From contig JACMMP010000010.1 in the NCBI GenBank assembly GCA_014378995.1, positions 1 to 64,000 of the forward strand: a DNA stretch of 64,000 bases, given 5' to 3'. Under the pieces are notes generated by a model that saw only the letters and a list, made by a program, of their open reading frames with translations, was not told the origin of the DNA and searched no databases. Below, piece after piece: positions 18,737 through 28,559 of this stretch. Each line of letters opens with the position of its first letter. The first letter of the stretch is position 1. Position numbers and translations under genes: made by a program. This stretch comes from Hyphomonadaceae bacterium. GTDB taxonomy: Bacteria; Pseudomonadota; Alphaproteobacteria; Caulobacterales; Aquidulcibacteraceae.

Positions 18737-19171
18737 ATGAGCGAGACGCCGCAAGCCCGCGTCGCCGCCGCGCTTGAGCGCATTCCGTACGCGCGCTTTC
18801 TTGGCTTGCGCGCTGAGCTGAAGGGCGACGAGCTGACGCTCGTCATGCCGTTCAGCGATCACTTGGTCGGGAATCCGCTTCTGCCTGCATTGCATGGCGG
18901 CGTTGTCGGCGCGCTGATGGAGGTGACGGCGCTGACGCAACTCGCCATCGCCTCAAAGAGCGAGCGTTTTCCGAAAACCATCGACATCGGCATCGACTAT
19001 CTGCGCTCGGGCAAACCCATCGACACCTTCGCCCGCGCCCGCGTCGTGAAAATCGGCCGCCGCGTCGCCAATGTGCAAGCTGAAGCCTGGCAAGGCGAAA
19101 AGAACCAACCAATCGCCACGCTGCACGGCCACTTCATGACGCCGGAGGGCGAAGAGAGCGCCGCCTCCTAG
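18737..19171 (+). CDS. PaaI-family hotdog thioesterase (second copy)
   Basis: LHGGVVGALMEVTALTQLAIASKSERFPKTIDIGIDYLRSGKPIDTFARARVVKIGRRVANVQAEAW. Confidence 0.86.
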   Translation: MSETPQARVAAALERIPYARFLGLRAELKGDELTLVMPFSDHLVGNPLLPALHGGVVGALMEVTALTQLAIASKSERFPKTIDIGIDYLRSGKPIDTFARARVVKIGRRVANVQAEAWQGEKNQPIATLHGHFMTPEGEESAAS

Positions 19172-19260
19172 CCCAGCACGCCGAACAAGAAGAGCAAGAT
19201 GATGATCGGTAGCGGCAGGCCGATGGCCCAGAGAATGCAGCCTTTGCCCATTTCTTCCAT
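19168..19260 (-). CDS. 30-aa small membrane protein
   Basis: MEEMGKGCILWAIGLPLPIIILLFLFGVLG*; AGGAGG SD just upstream; below the ORF-track cutoff. Confidence 0.65.
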   Translation of the reverse strand: MEEMGKGCILWAIGLPLPIIILLFLFGVLG

Positions 19261-19272
19261 TGCTAGCCCTCC

Positions 19273-19923
19273 TCAGATCCGCGGCGTCGTTTGGTACGAA
19301 ACGCCATCGTCCACACGCGGACGGCCTTCCCACTTCGGGTGATGTGAACCGAGCCAGCTGCCGGCGATCGCGCCGGCGAGGCCCAGCGACAGCGCGCCAA
19401 CCGTCCACCACGAAATCGCGGCGAGCGCGTCGGCTGTGTCTTCGGCGGTGGCGAGATCGCTTGCGTTAGCGCCTTGCCCGTCAGTCGCGTCGCTCAATTC
19501 GCCAATCGTTTCGGCGACGCCGGACGGGATCACATCGCCGCTCGCAGTGGCGCCGGCGGTGAAGGCGGCAAGCATGATGGCGACGACGACCGCGAGCGCC
19601 CACACCATAAAGCCGGTGAGCAGACCCCCGAAATGATCGGGGTAGCGCGAGCCGCGCGCAGCGACGTACGCCCCGATCTGAAACGCGACGAGCTGCGCGA
19701 AGATCACGTAAAGCCCGCCGCCGATGCTGATCGTCTCGTCTTGCGCGTTGATCTCGTACGGGTTGAACGCAGACGCGCCGATGGCGAGGCCGAGCACATT
19801 CAAAAGAAAGCCAATCGCGATTGCGGCGACAGCGCCAGCAATGATCGTCGGCCATTGGATCAACGGATGCGCGTAGTGGCGCCCCGTCGTGGTGTAATCA
19901 GGATCAAATCTGTACGCGACCAT
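19273..19923 (-). CDS. Hypothetical membrane protein
   Basis: MVAYRFDPDYTTTGRHYAHPLIQWPTIIAGAVAAIAIGFLLNVLGLAIGASAFNPYE; multiple TM; GGAGGG SD. Confidence 0.8.
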   Translation of the reverse strand: MVAYRFDPDYTTTGRHYAHPLIQWPTIIAGAVAAIAIGFLLNVLGLAIGASAFNPYEINAQDETISIGGGLYVIFAQLVAFQIGAYVAARGSRYPDHFGGLLTGFMVWALAVVVAIMLAAFTAGATASGDVIPSGVAETIGELSDATDGQGANASDLATAEDTADALAAISWWTVGALSLGLAGAIAGSWLGSHHPKWEGRPRVDDGVSYQTTPRI

Positions 19924-20002
19924 GAACGTCCCTCCGGTCGAAACATTGCTCGACCGGTAACGTGTGCCCACAGCTTGGGTTCCTTACTTTCGTTACCCAC
20001 TT

Positions 20003-20111
20003 CGTCATCCTGGGGCGCACGGAGTGCGAGCCCAGGATCCAGAGGCAAACGCACCGTGCTCTAAATATCCCCTGGATCCTGGGCTCTCGCTTCACGAGCG
20101 CCAGGATGACG
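20003..20111. repeat. Palindromic intergenic repeat with 11-bp perfect terminal inverted repeats
   Basis: CGTCATCCTGG ... CCAGGATGACG; internal arms also complementary (gagcccaggatcc / ggatcctgggctc). Confidence 0.85.
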
Positions 20112-20119
20112 AGACCGCG

Positions 20120-20995
20120 CTAAGCCGTGTTCTTGCGCCGCGTCAGCGCGGCGAAGTCGTGCAGCATCTGTTCGGAGACGTTGCCGGGTTTGAACGCCAG
20201 GCCGGCGATTTCTCGGATCGGGGTGATCTCCGCGGCCGAGCCAGTAAGGAAGGCTTCGCTGAACGTCGATAGTTCGTTTGGCCAAATCGCGCGCTCGACC
20301 ACTTCGATGCCGCGCTGTCGCGCAAGGCCGATCACCGTCTGACGGGTGATGCCGTTCAAGAAACAATCGGGCGTCGGCGTGTGCAGCACGCCGTCGCGGA
20401 CGAAGAAAATGTTGGCGCCGGTGCCTTCGGCGATCTGGCCGCGCCAATCGAACATCATAGCGTCGTCGAAGCCCGCATCGGTGGCGGCGTGGCGTGAGAG
20501 CGTGCAGATCATGTAGAGGCCGGCGGCTTTCGAATTGGCAGGCGCGGTGTCGGGCGCGGGGCGGCGCCAGGGCGCGATCATCAGGCGCACACCCTTCATC
20601 TTGTCAGCGAAATAGTCGCCCCACTCCCACGCGGCGATGCCGACATGCACGTCGTCGCGCTTGGCCGAGACGCCCATCTGCTCGGAGCCGCGCCAGGCGA
20701 TGGCGCGGATGTAGCAATTGGGCATGTTTTGTTTGACGATCAGTTCGGCCTTGGCCCGGTCGATCTCTTCAGCGCTGTACGGCAGCGCGAAGCCCAGCAC
20801 GCGCGCCGACTTGTGCAGGCGTTCGCTGTGCTCGCGGCTTTTGAAGATCACGCCGTCATAAGCGCGCTCCCCTTCGAACACTGCCGAGGCGTAGTGCATG
20901 GCGTGTGTCAGCACGTGGACGCGCGCGTCGCGGTGCTGGACGAACGCGCCATCCATCCACATCCAGCCGTCGCGATCGTCATAGGGCTGCGCCAT
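20120..20995 (-). CDS. ilvE: Branched-chain amino acid aminotransferase
   Basis: GWMWMDGAFVQHRDARVHVLTHAMHYASAVFEGERAYDG; YLMI/YMICTLSRHAATDAGFDDAMMFDWRGQIAEGTGANIFFV. Confidence 0.93.
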   Translation of the reverse strand: MAQPYDDRDGWMWMDGAFVQHRDARVHVLTHAMHYASAVFEGERAYDGVIFKSREHSERLHKSARVLGFALPYSAEEIDRAKAELIVKQNMPNCYIRAIAWRGSEQMGVSAKRDDVHVGIAAWEWGDYFADKMKGVRLMIAPWRRPAPDTAPANSKAAGLYMICTLSRHAATDAGFDDAMMFDWRGQIAEGTGANIFFVRDGVLHTPTPDCFLNGITRQTVIGLARQRGIEVVERAIWPNELSTFSEAFLTGSAAEITPIREIAGLAFKPGNVSEQMLHDFAALTRRKNTA

Positions 20996-21207
20996 GCATT
21001 CCTCCTGCTATGATCCGGCCCTTGCCGAGCCTGCGCGCCAATGGGATCATACAGCGCCGGCTCAAGGGTTGGTTTTTTAGGATAATCGGTGTCACAAGGC
21101 ATGCCTGTCAATGAAGCCGATGAAGGGGCGGGTGTCCGTGCCTCTAATTTAGGCTCCTCGGGGCCAAACAACCCTCATTCACGCCATACCGGCGCGGCGC
21201 CTTGCAC

Positions 21208-21915
21208 ATGAGTGCCGCACCCGCCTTCGACGCTTTAGACCGGCCGCCGCACCTTTTGTTGGTCGATGACGACGACCGCATCCGCGAATTGCTGAAGCGC
21301 TACCTCTCTCAAGCGGGCGCCCGAGTCTCGGCCGCGCCGGACGCGGCGGGCGCGCGCAAGCTGCTCGAAAGCATGGATTTCGACTTGCTCATCCTAGACG
21401 TGACGATGCCGGTGGAGGATGGCTTCTCGCTGGCCGAAAGCGTGCGCCGCACCTCCAAAGTGCCGATACTGCTGTTGACGGCGCGCGGATTGGCTGAGGA
21501 CCGCATCCGCGGCCTCTCCATTGGCGCTGACGATTACGTGCCCAAGCCATTCGAGCCGGCGGAGCTTGCCCTGCGCATCAACGCGATTCTGCGGCGCACG
21601 ATCGCCAGTCGCGGCGAAGCACCCGAACTGGTGACGTTCGGGCCGTTCAGTTTCAACACCGCGCGCGGAGAGCTCACCCGCGAGGGCGCACTGGTGAGGC
21701 TGACAGAAGCGGAAGTCGCCCTGCTGCGCGTGCTCGCCGCCAAGCCCGGCGAAGTGGTGAGCCGTGAAGAACTCGCCAAGCGCACGGGCGCCGGGCTTGA
21801 GCGTTCAGTGGACGTGCAGGTCACGCGGCTGAGGCGCAAAACCGAAGGCGATCCACGCGCGCCGATCTACCTGCAGACGGTGCGCGGCATCGGCTACAAG
21901 CTCGCGGCGGATTGA
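21208..21915 (+). CDS. OmpR-family response regulator
   Basis: REC domain LLLVDDDDRIRELLKRYLSQAG; LTARGLAEDRIRGLSIGADDYVPKPFEPAEL; winged helix VDVQVTRLRRKTEGDPRAPIYLQTVRGIGYKL. Confidence 0.95.
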   Translation: MSAAPAFDALDRPPHLLLVDDDDRIRELLKRYLSQAGARVSAAPDAAGARKLLESMDFDLLILDVTMPVEDGFSLAESVRRTSKVPILLLTARGLAEDRIRGLSIGADDYVPKPFEPAELALRINAILRRTIASRGEAPELVTFGPFSFNTARGELTREGALVRLTEAEVALLRVLAAKPGEVVSREELAKRTGAGLERSVDVQVTRLRRKTEGDPRAPIYLQTVRGIGYKLAAD

Positions 21916-23252
21916 TGCAACAAGCGCCCAAGTATCGCCTGCGCGACATTCTGCCGAAGGGTTTGTACTGGCGCACGTTGCTGATCATCGTCGCGCCGGC
22001 GGCGCTGTTGCAGCTCATCATCACGCTGGTTTTTCTCGATGACCATTGGCAGGCGACGTCGAAGCGCATGAGCCAGGGCGTGGCGGCGGATGTGGCCCTC
22101 ATCATCCAGCTCTACGAACGCAACCCGACGCCGGAAAACCTCGCGGACTTGCAGGCGTTGGCGCTGCGGCCGCTGCGGCTCGAAATGGAGCTGGAGTCCA
22201 GCGCGCCGCTGGAAATTCCGCGGTGCAGGCCCTGGGGCTCAACGCTCGATCGCCACTTCCTGCGCGCTTTGACAGCCGATATTGGCCGCGACGTTTTTTA
22301 CGATTCCACCTGCCCCGGCCCGCAGGTGATTATCCGCGTGGAGACGCCGCGCGGGGTGTTGCAGCTCAAGGCGTTCCGCGACCGGCTGCAGGCGCGCTCG
22401 GGGCCGCTCTTTGTGTTCTGGATTTTGGGCGCGACGATGTTTTTGATCGTCGTGTCGGTCATCTTCATCCGAAATCAGGTGCGGCCGATCGAGCTTCTCG
22501 CCGACGCGATGGAGCGCTTCGGCCGGGGCGAGGACGCTGGCCGCTTCCGCGTGCGCGGTGCGCGCGAGGTGCGCGGCGCCACCAACGCCTTCTTCGACAT
22601 GCGCGAGCGCATTTCGCGCGCGATCGAGCAACGCTCGCAATTGCTGGCGGGCGTCAGCCATGACCTGAGGACGCCGCTCACGCGGCTGAAGCTGCAACTC
22701 GCTTTGATGGCGCCCTCGCCCGAGATCGAGGACGCCAAGCGCGATCTCGCCGACATGGAGGAGACGCTCGACGAATACCTGGCTTTCGCTCAAGGCCTCG
22801 CCGAGGAAGCGCCGGAGCAGGTCGATGTCGGCGCGCTAGCGAAGGAGATCGCGGCGGACGTTAGCCGCAACGGCGCTGGCCCCATTGCCGTGGAGCTAAC
22901 GGGCCACGTGACCACGCCCGGGCGCGCCCGCGCGCTAAAGCGTTGCCTCGCCAACCTGATCGATAACGCCGCTGCGCACGGCGACCATGTGCGCGTCACC
23001 GTTCAGGGAGAGGCGGAAGCGGTCCTCGTCTGCGTCGACGACAATGGCGCGGGCATTCCGGAAGAGCAGTACGAAGAAGCTTTCCGCCCGTTTTCCCGCC
23101 TCGACGCCACCCGCTCACGCAATCAAAAGGGGGTCGGTCTCGGCCTTGCCATTGCGCGGGACGTCGCGCGCAGCCACGGCGGAGACATCCTTTTGAGCCA
23201 GAGCCCCCTCGGAGGCTTGCGCGCGACACTGCGTCTGCCGCGGCCTGCGTGA
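21912..23252 (+). CDS. Sensor histidine kinase (EnvZ-like)
   Basis: HAMP; LLAGVSHDLRTPLTRLKLQLAL; HATPase N and G boxes; 4-bp overlap with the response regulator. Confidence 0.95.
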   Translation: MMQQAPKYRLRDILPKGLYWRTLLIIVAPAALLQLIITLVFLDDHWQATSKRMSQGVAADVALIIQLYERNPTPENLADLQALALRPLRLEMELESSAPLEIPRCRPWGSTLDRHFLRALTADIGRDVFYDSTCPGPQVIIRVETPRGVLQLKAFRDRLQARSGPLFVFWILGATMFLIVVSVIFIRNQVRPIELLADAMERFGRGEDAGRFRVRGAREVRGATNAFFDMRERISRAIEQRSQLLAGVSHDLRTPLTRLKLQLALMAPSPEIEDAKRDLADMEETLDEYLAFAQGLAEEAPEQVDVGALAKEIAADVSRNGAGPIAVELTGHVTTPGRARALKRCLANLIDNAAAHGDHVRVTVQGEAEAVLVCVDDNGAGIPEEQYEEAFRPFSRLDATRSRNQKGVGLGLAIARDVARSHGGDILLSQSPLGGLRATLRLPRPA

Positions 23253-23263
23253 GGGCGCGATGT

Positions 23264-23704
23264 CTAGTTGAAGCGGATCAAAATTGCAGCGTTGCGGTTG
23301 AGCGGTTCGCGCACGTTGTCAGCAGTCGGCCGATTTTGATCGTTCGGACGGCCTTCAGCATGCACAATGTTGCGCGGCGCACCGGCGTGGATCAGGATAT
23401 CAGCGACTGTCTGCGCGCGCGCCCTCGACAGCCGATCCCCCGCGCCAATGCTGATCTCAGATGTATCAACATGGCCCGTGATGAAGATCGTGGTGATCCG
23501 ACAGCCTTGCTGCTGACTCCTCCGCGCGCGTTCCAACGCGGCGACAACGGTGTCCTCCGCCTCAGGCGGAAGTTCGTTGATGTTCCACTGATAGTAGACA
23601 ACGAACTCTGTCGGGTAGCATTGATTGGACTGAGCCATTGATGGACTTGCGCCAAACGTGACGGACGCAGCCAATAGCGCGATGGCAGCGAGAATCCTGC
23701 GCAT
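23264..23704 (-). CDS. Small secreted OmpA-like domain protein
   Basis: Signal peptide MRRILAAIALLAASVTFGASPSMAQ; FITGHVDTSEISIGAGDRLSRARAQTVADILIHAGAP. Confidence 0.75.
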   Translation of the reverse strand: MRRILAAIALLAASVTFGASPSMAQSNQCYPTEFVVYYQWNINELPPEAEDTVVAALERARRSQQQGCRITTIFITGHVDTSEISIGAGDRLSRARAQTVADILIHAGAPRNIVHAEGRPNDQNRPTADNVREPLNRNAAILIRFN

Positions 23705-23715
23705 GTGAACGTCTC

Positions 23716-25647
23716 CTATTCGGTTTGAGTCGGACAAATGGTTCGGGCGGCGGCGTAGAGGGGAGCGTGATCGTCAATGGCGCGGACGATGCTCCGTAAT
23801 TGTTCCTGGCGTCTCTCCGGATCGCGGGACAACGCACTGCAGACACGTGCGCGAATTTGAGCGTCGCTCACGGGCGGCTCCAGCGCATAAACGCCGCCGC
23901 CGCCCCGCGCGATGTCGCTGACCCACAGCATCGGCCGGCCATCGATCTCCACAAAACCGATGAGAGAGCCGGGCGACCCGGCTATGCGCGTGTCGAGCGC
24001 CGTACGGGCGTCCTCAGCGCTCAGCACCAATAATCGTCCGAACGCGTAAACACCGAACCAATCCTCGTCATAAGAAACGCGCACCCCTGCGCCGGCGAGT
24101 TCGGCCTCGCCAATTTGGTCGAACTGGCCATCACGCCAGCGGAACACGGATGTTGAGCCCTCTTCATGAGGCACCACCCCTGTGCCATGCTTGCGCGAGA
24201 AGCCGATACCCACCGGGGTGCGCAGCCATTCTTGCGGCAACGGCGCGACGATCGGTTCGGGGCCGGACGTATCGAGCAGATACGCGCCTTCACGGCCAGT
24301 GAGCAGCCATTTCGATGTTTCAAGCCAAATGATTTCGATGACCGAACTCGGCGCTTGCACGGACCGCATCACGTGCGTCCCGCCACGCACTTCAATCCAA
24401 AACACGCGCCCACTAGCGGACCAGGCGATAATCTCCGCGCTATCGCCCCAAGCAGGCCCATAAATAGGCGGCACAGATACGCGCGCTTCTGGTCGCCGCG
24501 AGGTCTCGACGCCGCTTGAAAATAAATCGGCAAACGCGTTCTGGGGGATGCGAGTGGAAGGCTCCGCGCCGCTTGACGCTGATCGCGCTAGCGTTGCAAC
24601 CGGTTCGGACGTTCGCGCTTCCTCCTGCAAGTCAGCCGCAGGAACACTCAGTAAAACCCGCGCGCGTTGCGCACGCCACTCCACCAGGCGCAGCGTGTGA
24701 TCACGTGCAGAAATCAACACAGTAACACGCGCGCCATCGTCGCGACTTGCATGGCATGAGTAATACTCTTCACCGAGGTTTTCAGGGCAACCGCCGTAGT
24801 CCGGCCAGGTGATGGGTGCGGCGGCGGCAAGCTCTTCATGTGAGATTTGTCGGTCGTCTCCCCATTGCGCGATCACGGCGCGCGCGCTTTCGTTATTTAC
24901 GAAGAAATATGGCCGAGGCGGAGAGAGCGCCGCATAGGCCAACACGGAGGCTGTCTCATCACCGGATTCCGCGCGCCGGACAGCTTCCTGCGAAAGCGCG
25001 ACGTTTTGCGAATAGGCCTCAAAGGCAAACGGCGCCCAGGTGGCCGCTATTGCAAAAGCCGCAATCGGTATCGCCGTGGAAACCGCACGCTGGCGCCGCG
25101 CCGCCTGATCGCGGTCGATCAGTTTCCCCAAATTCACGCCAATGATGCCGGCGACGACTTTGATGAACGCATTGCGGAAGCCATCCTTGTCAGCGCGCAT
25201 GTCGCCGGCGACGACGACCGGCCCGCCCGCCTTTCGAAAAGCCGGTGCAAAGCAAAGCGTCTCATCGCTGACGCCTGCGTCAGACTGAGTGAGCCCGTCT
25301 ACGATCACCGCAAAAATACGATCGGAGCGGCCCTTCCGCTGAAAGGACTCGATTTCCGCGTTGACCCACTGGCTCTGAGCCGAATTCGGCGAACAGATCA
25401 CTACAAGGGCGCTGGCGTTCTCTAGCGCGCGCTCGATCTCCGCGCCCAGGTCACCGCTGGGCAGTTCCTCACGGTCGCGGAAACATGGGAAAATCCGATT
25501 CTCGCTTCGCGCGGCGTCCGTGATTTTGAACGCCCCAAGCGCACGCGGAATCCGGTAATTTTCGAGCGCCCTGTGAATCCGCTTGGCGATCGCGGCGTCT
25601 TTGCTGGAGTATGAAATGAACGCCGCGTAGCGATACCGGTCCGTCAT
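23716..25647 (-). CDS. TIR-domain protein with a TM segment and a large C-terminal region
   Basis: MTDRYRYAAFISYSSKDAAIAKRIHRALENYRIP...IFPCFRDREELPSGDLGAEIERALENASALVVICSPNSAQSQWVNAEIESF; hydrophobic AVSTAIPIAAFAIAATWAPFAF; ~430-aa C-terminus. Confidence 0.85.
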   Translation of the reverse strand: MTDRYRYAAFISYSSKDAAIAKRIHRALENYRIPRALGAFKITDAARSENRIFPCFRDREELPSGDLGAEIERALENASALVVICSPNSAQSQWVNAEIESFQRKGRSDRIFAVIVDGLTQSDAGVSDETLCFAPAFRKAGGPVVVAGDMRADKDGFRNAFIKVVAGIIGVNLGKLIDRDQAARRQRAVSTAIPIAAFAIAATWAPFAFEAYSQNVALSQEAVRRAESGDETASVLAYAALSPPRPYFFVNNESARAVIAQWGDDRQISHEELAAAAPITWPDYGGCPENLGEEYYSCHASRDDGARVTVLISARDHTLRLVEWRAQRARVLLSVPAADLQEEARTSEPVATLARSASSGAEPSTRIPQNAFADLFSSGVETSRRPEARVSVPPIYGPAWGDSAEIIAWSASGRVFWIEVRGGTHVMRSVQAPSSVIEIIWLETSKWLLTGREGAYLLDTSGPEPIVAPLPQEWLRTPVGIGFSRKHGTGVVPHEEGSTSVFRWRDGQFDQIGEAELAGAGVRVSYDEDWFGVYAFGRLLVLSAEDARTALDTRIAGSPGSLIGFVEIDGRPMLWVSDIARGGGGVYALEPPVSDAQIRARVCSALSRDPERRQEQLRSIVRAIDDHAPLYAAARTICPTQTE

Positions 25648-25924
25648 GAAACCGACCCCCCTCGGGAAACGTAGCATGGCCCTACGGGCTGTCGAGAACA
25701 GCACAAGTCTGTGGCCGTTCACGGCCGCTGGTTGGCGGATCCAGCGGGTGCACGGCTGGATCGGCTTAGGGCACTGCCCAGAAGCCGGACTGCCCCTGCT
25801 TTTGCACCGGCTTTCGCCCTGTCAATAACCCCTGCCCTGCGCGGCGGCGCTTCCAAAGCGGTTGAGATGGTTTTAAGGCTTGAAGCCGGCGGGGGCCGCG
25901 GGGTTGGGAAACAGGGTGTCGGGC

Positions 25925-27286
25925 ATGGATGACGGGGAGAGCATGCGCTACGAGCGCGCGCGAATCTGCATCGATTTCGGCACCGCGCTGTCGAAAGCGA
26001 GCATCTGTCTCGATCCGCTCATGCCGCTCGACGTGGGCGTGAAGCCGCTGCCGATCGGCGCCATTGCGCGTGCGGAACATCCGCTGCTGACGCCGTCCGT
26101 ACTCTACGTCGATCAAGGCCGGCTCTATTTCGGCCCGGCCGCACTCGAACACGCCCGGCGCGGCGTAGACAGCGCCCGCGATCCGCTGTTGTCGTTCAAG
26201 ACGGTGCTGGGCGCGACCGATCCCAACGCGGCGCTGGCGCAGAAGCTGCGGCCCTCGATGGATCCGACCGGCACCTTCACCGCCCGCGACGCGCTGGTGC
26301 TCTATCTCGCGTATCTCGATCAGCTGATCCGCGAAGCAATAGACCTTGCGCCGAACATCCCGAACATCGCCGCCAACGCGCGCCGCCGCTACACCAGCCC
26401 GGTATGGCGTCCGGGCAGCGGCGTCGACAAAACTTTCGAGGCGATCTTCGACGAGGCCGCGGCGGTATCGCAGCGTCTGGGCAGACTCTTCATTGCCCCT
26501 GAAGGAATCTCCATCGCGCAATGCAAAGACGCGCTCGACCGCGCCGCGGCGCAGCCGGGCAACGGCATGATGGAAACCGGCGTGTTCGAGCCGCACGCCG
26601 CCGCCGCGACGGCGCTCGCCTTCACCAACGCGCCGACGCGCTACGTGCTCGTGTTCGACATGGGCGCCGGCACTGTGGACATGGCCGCGTTCGAGTTCGA
26701 CGAAACCACCGATCCTCCGGCCCTCTCCGAGATCAAGGAAGCGCGCCAGTGCAGCGCGCTCGCCGGCGACGAAATCGACCGCATTCTGGCCGAACTCTAC
26801 ATGCGCAAGCGCGGCGGTGAAAAGAGCCGCGAAGATGAGCTGAAGCTGAAGCGCACCATCGTGCTGGCGGCGCGCGACCTGAAGCGCGAACTCTTCACCA
26901 CCGGCAAGTGCTCACTGAAAACCGGCTGGATGGCGACCACCGTGCGCGCCAATGAGCTGATGGAAGACCCAAACTTCCGCACCTATCTCACGGCGCTGCG
27001 TGAAACCATCGCCGCCAGCCTTCACCGCGTCATCGTGCGGGCCGAGCAGCAAAACGCCGACGTGGTCGATGTCGTGCTCGCGGGCGGCGGCTCGCGGCTG
27101 CCGTTCATGGTCGATCTGGTGAAAAGCGCCGGGGCCATGCGCCCTACCCGCGTTGCGTTGCGCATCGGCCCGCTCTCACCCTCAAACTCGCTCTATTCCA
27201 GCGTGGACGCATCGCTCCGTGACGCCTTCCCGCAGATCTCAATGTCGGTGGGCGGCGCGCTGGTCGAGATGATGCCGGCGGCCTAA
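25925..27286 (+). CDS. Hsp70/actin-fold ATPase family protein
   Basis: [17 protein letters not shown] phosphate-1 loop; [19 protein letters not shown] phosphate-2 loop; [17 protein letters not shown] adenosine motif. Confidence 0.8.
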   Translation: MDDGESMRYERARICIDFGTALSKASICLDPLMPLDVGVKPLPIGAIARAEHPLLTPSVLYVDQGRLYFGPAALEHARRGVDSARDPLLSFKTVLGATDPNAALAQKLRPSMDPTGTFTARDALVLYLAYLDQLIREAIDLAPNIPNIAANARRRYTSPVWRPGSGVDKTFEAIFDEAAAVSQRLGRLFIAPEGISIAQCKDALDRAAAQPGNGMMETGVFEPHAAAATALAFTNAPTRYVLVFDMGAGTVDMAAFEFDETTDPPALSEIKEARQCSALAGDEIDRILAELYMRKRGGEKSREDELKLKRTIVLAARDLKRELFTTGKCSLKTGWMATTVRANELMEDPNFRTYLTALRETIAASLHRVIVRAEQQNADVVDVVLAGGGSRLPFMVDLVKSAGAMRPTRVALRIGPLSPSNSLYSSVDASLRDAFPQISMSVGGALVEMMPAA

Positions 27287-28263
27287 ACGCCGCGCGCTAA
27301 ATCCGGAAACACCTTGGCCACTTTGCTGAGCAGGTAATCGCCGTAGGCGCCGCTCCAGGCGTGGACGTTTGAGCGGTCCCAGCGTTCGGTGCTGTCGTCG
27401 CGGGCGTTGGCGTGCGCGGGCAGCGGCACGATCTCGGCGTTCCAGCCCGGGTCGAAGAAGAATGGAAACGAGAGCCGGCTCTTGCCGCTCAAATTGCGCA
27501 CGCGGTGCGGCGTAGAGCGATAAAGCCCGCCAGTCAGGCGATCGAGCATGTCGCCGATATTGCAGACCAGCGCGCCGGGGATAGGCGGCGCGTCGATCCA
27601 GCCGTGCGGCGTCTTCACTTGCAAGCCGCCGTTCGCGTCCTGCGCCAGGAGCGTGAGCAAGCCGTAATCGGTATGTTCGCCGACGCCCCAGCTCTCCTCC
27701 GGCTGCGATGTTGCGGGATATTCGAAGATGCGGAAGAGCAAGGTCGGCGCCGCCGTGTAGGTGCGGCGAAAATATTGCGCATCGAGGCCAAGACTGAGCG
27801 CAACGCCTTCCATGATGGCATGCGCGGCATTTGTCGCTTCCCGCATAAAGCGCAGCACGGCGGGCCTCAGTTCGGGCACATCCTCGGGAAAGAGATTGGC
27901 GCCGTGCAGCGGCAGGCCCGCGGCGACGCGCGGATCGTCCGCCGCGAGTTCCTCGCCGAAATAAAGCCCCTGCTTCAAGTCGGGCCTGCCAGAGGTTAGC
28001 TCACCTCCGACGGGGAAGTAACCGCGCCATGCGCGCCCGCCGCGCGCCATGGCGATCTCCATCTTGCGCGCTTCCGGCAGGGCAAAGAAGCGGCGGCCGG
28101 CGGCGTCGAGATCGGCGATCGCCGCCTCCATGGCGTGGCCCTTGGCGTAGAAGAAGCCAAGCTCACGGCAGGCGCGGCCGATCTCTGCGGCGACGGCGGC
28201 GCTCTCGCCGCCGGCCATGAGCGGCGCAATATCGATCAACGGCAGGGCCGGGTTTCGATCCAT
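27283..28263 (-). CDS. 2OG-Fe(II) oxygenase, isopenicillin N synthase-like
   Basis: [75 protein letters not shown]. Confidence 0.9.
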   Translation of the reverse strand: MDRNPALPLIDIAPLMAGGESAAVAAEIGRACRELGFFYAKGHAMEAAIADLDAAGRRFFALPEARKMEIAMARGGRAWRGYFPVGGELTSGRPDLKQGLYFGEELAADDPRVAAGLPLHGANLFPEDVPELRPAVLRFMREATNAAHAIMEGVALSLGLDAQYFRRTYTAAPTLLFRIFEYPATSQPEESWGVGEHTDYGLLTLLAQDANGGLQVKTPHGWIDAPPIPGALVCNIGDMLDRLTGGLYRSTPHRVRNLSGKSRLSFPFFFDPGWNAEIVPLPAHANARDDSTERWDRSNVHAWSGAYGDYLLSKVAKVFPDLARGV

Positions 28264-28327
28264 GTGCGCATGTGTACGGAACCCAGGCGCACGCGCCAAG
28301 TTTTGCATGCGTCACAGGAGGCCGCTC

Positions 28328-28486
28328 ATGGACGGTGACCCGATCACGTTCCGCGCGCTATTGGAAGAAGACGAGGCCGAGCACCGGGCGCCCTGCACGC
28401 GCTGCGGCCAGCTTATCGACCGGCGCGAGCTCGTCGAAATCTTCCACCACCGCTTGCCCGAGCATCAGCCGTTGCCGGCGCACTAA
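28328..28486 (+). CDS. Small 52-aa protein with CxxC
   Basis: MDGDPITFRALLEEDEAEHRAPCTRCGQLIDRRELVEIFHHRLPEHQPLPAH; AGGAGG SD. Confidence 0.55.
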   Translation: MDGDPITFRALLEEDEAEHRAPCTRCGQLIDRRELVEIFHHRLPEHQPLPAH

Positions 28487-28559
28487 GAATTTGCGCCAAC
28501 CTGTCGGATGGCGGAGGCCCGCGCCGTCCTAGGATCGACAGCGGCTACGGAGGTTGGTC

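Noticed and set aside
18190-19171. Tandem PaaI thioesterases as a novel duplication
   Set aside because: Side-by-side PaaI hotdog thioesterases are common in alphaproteobacteria; kept only as annotated features.
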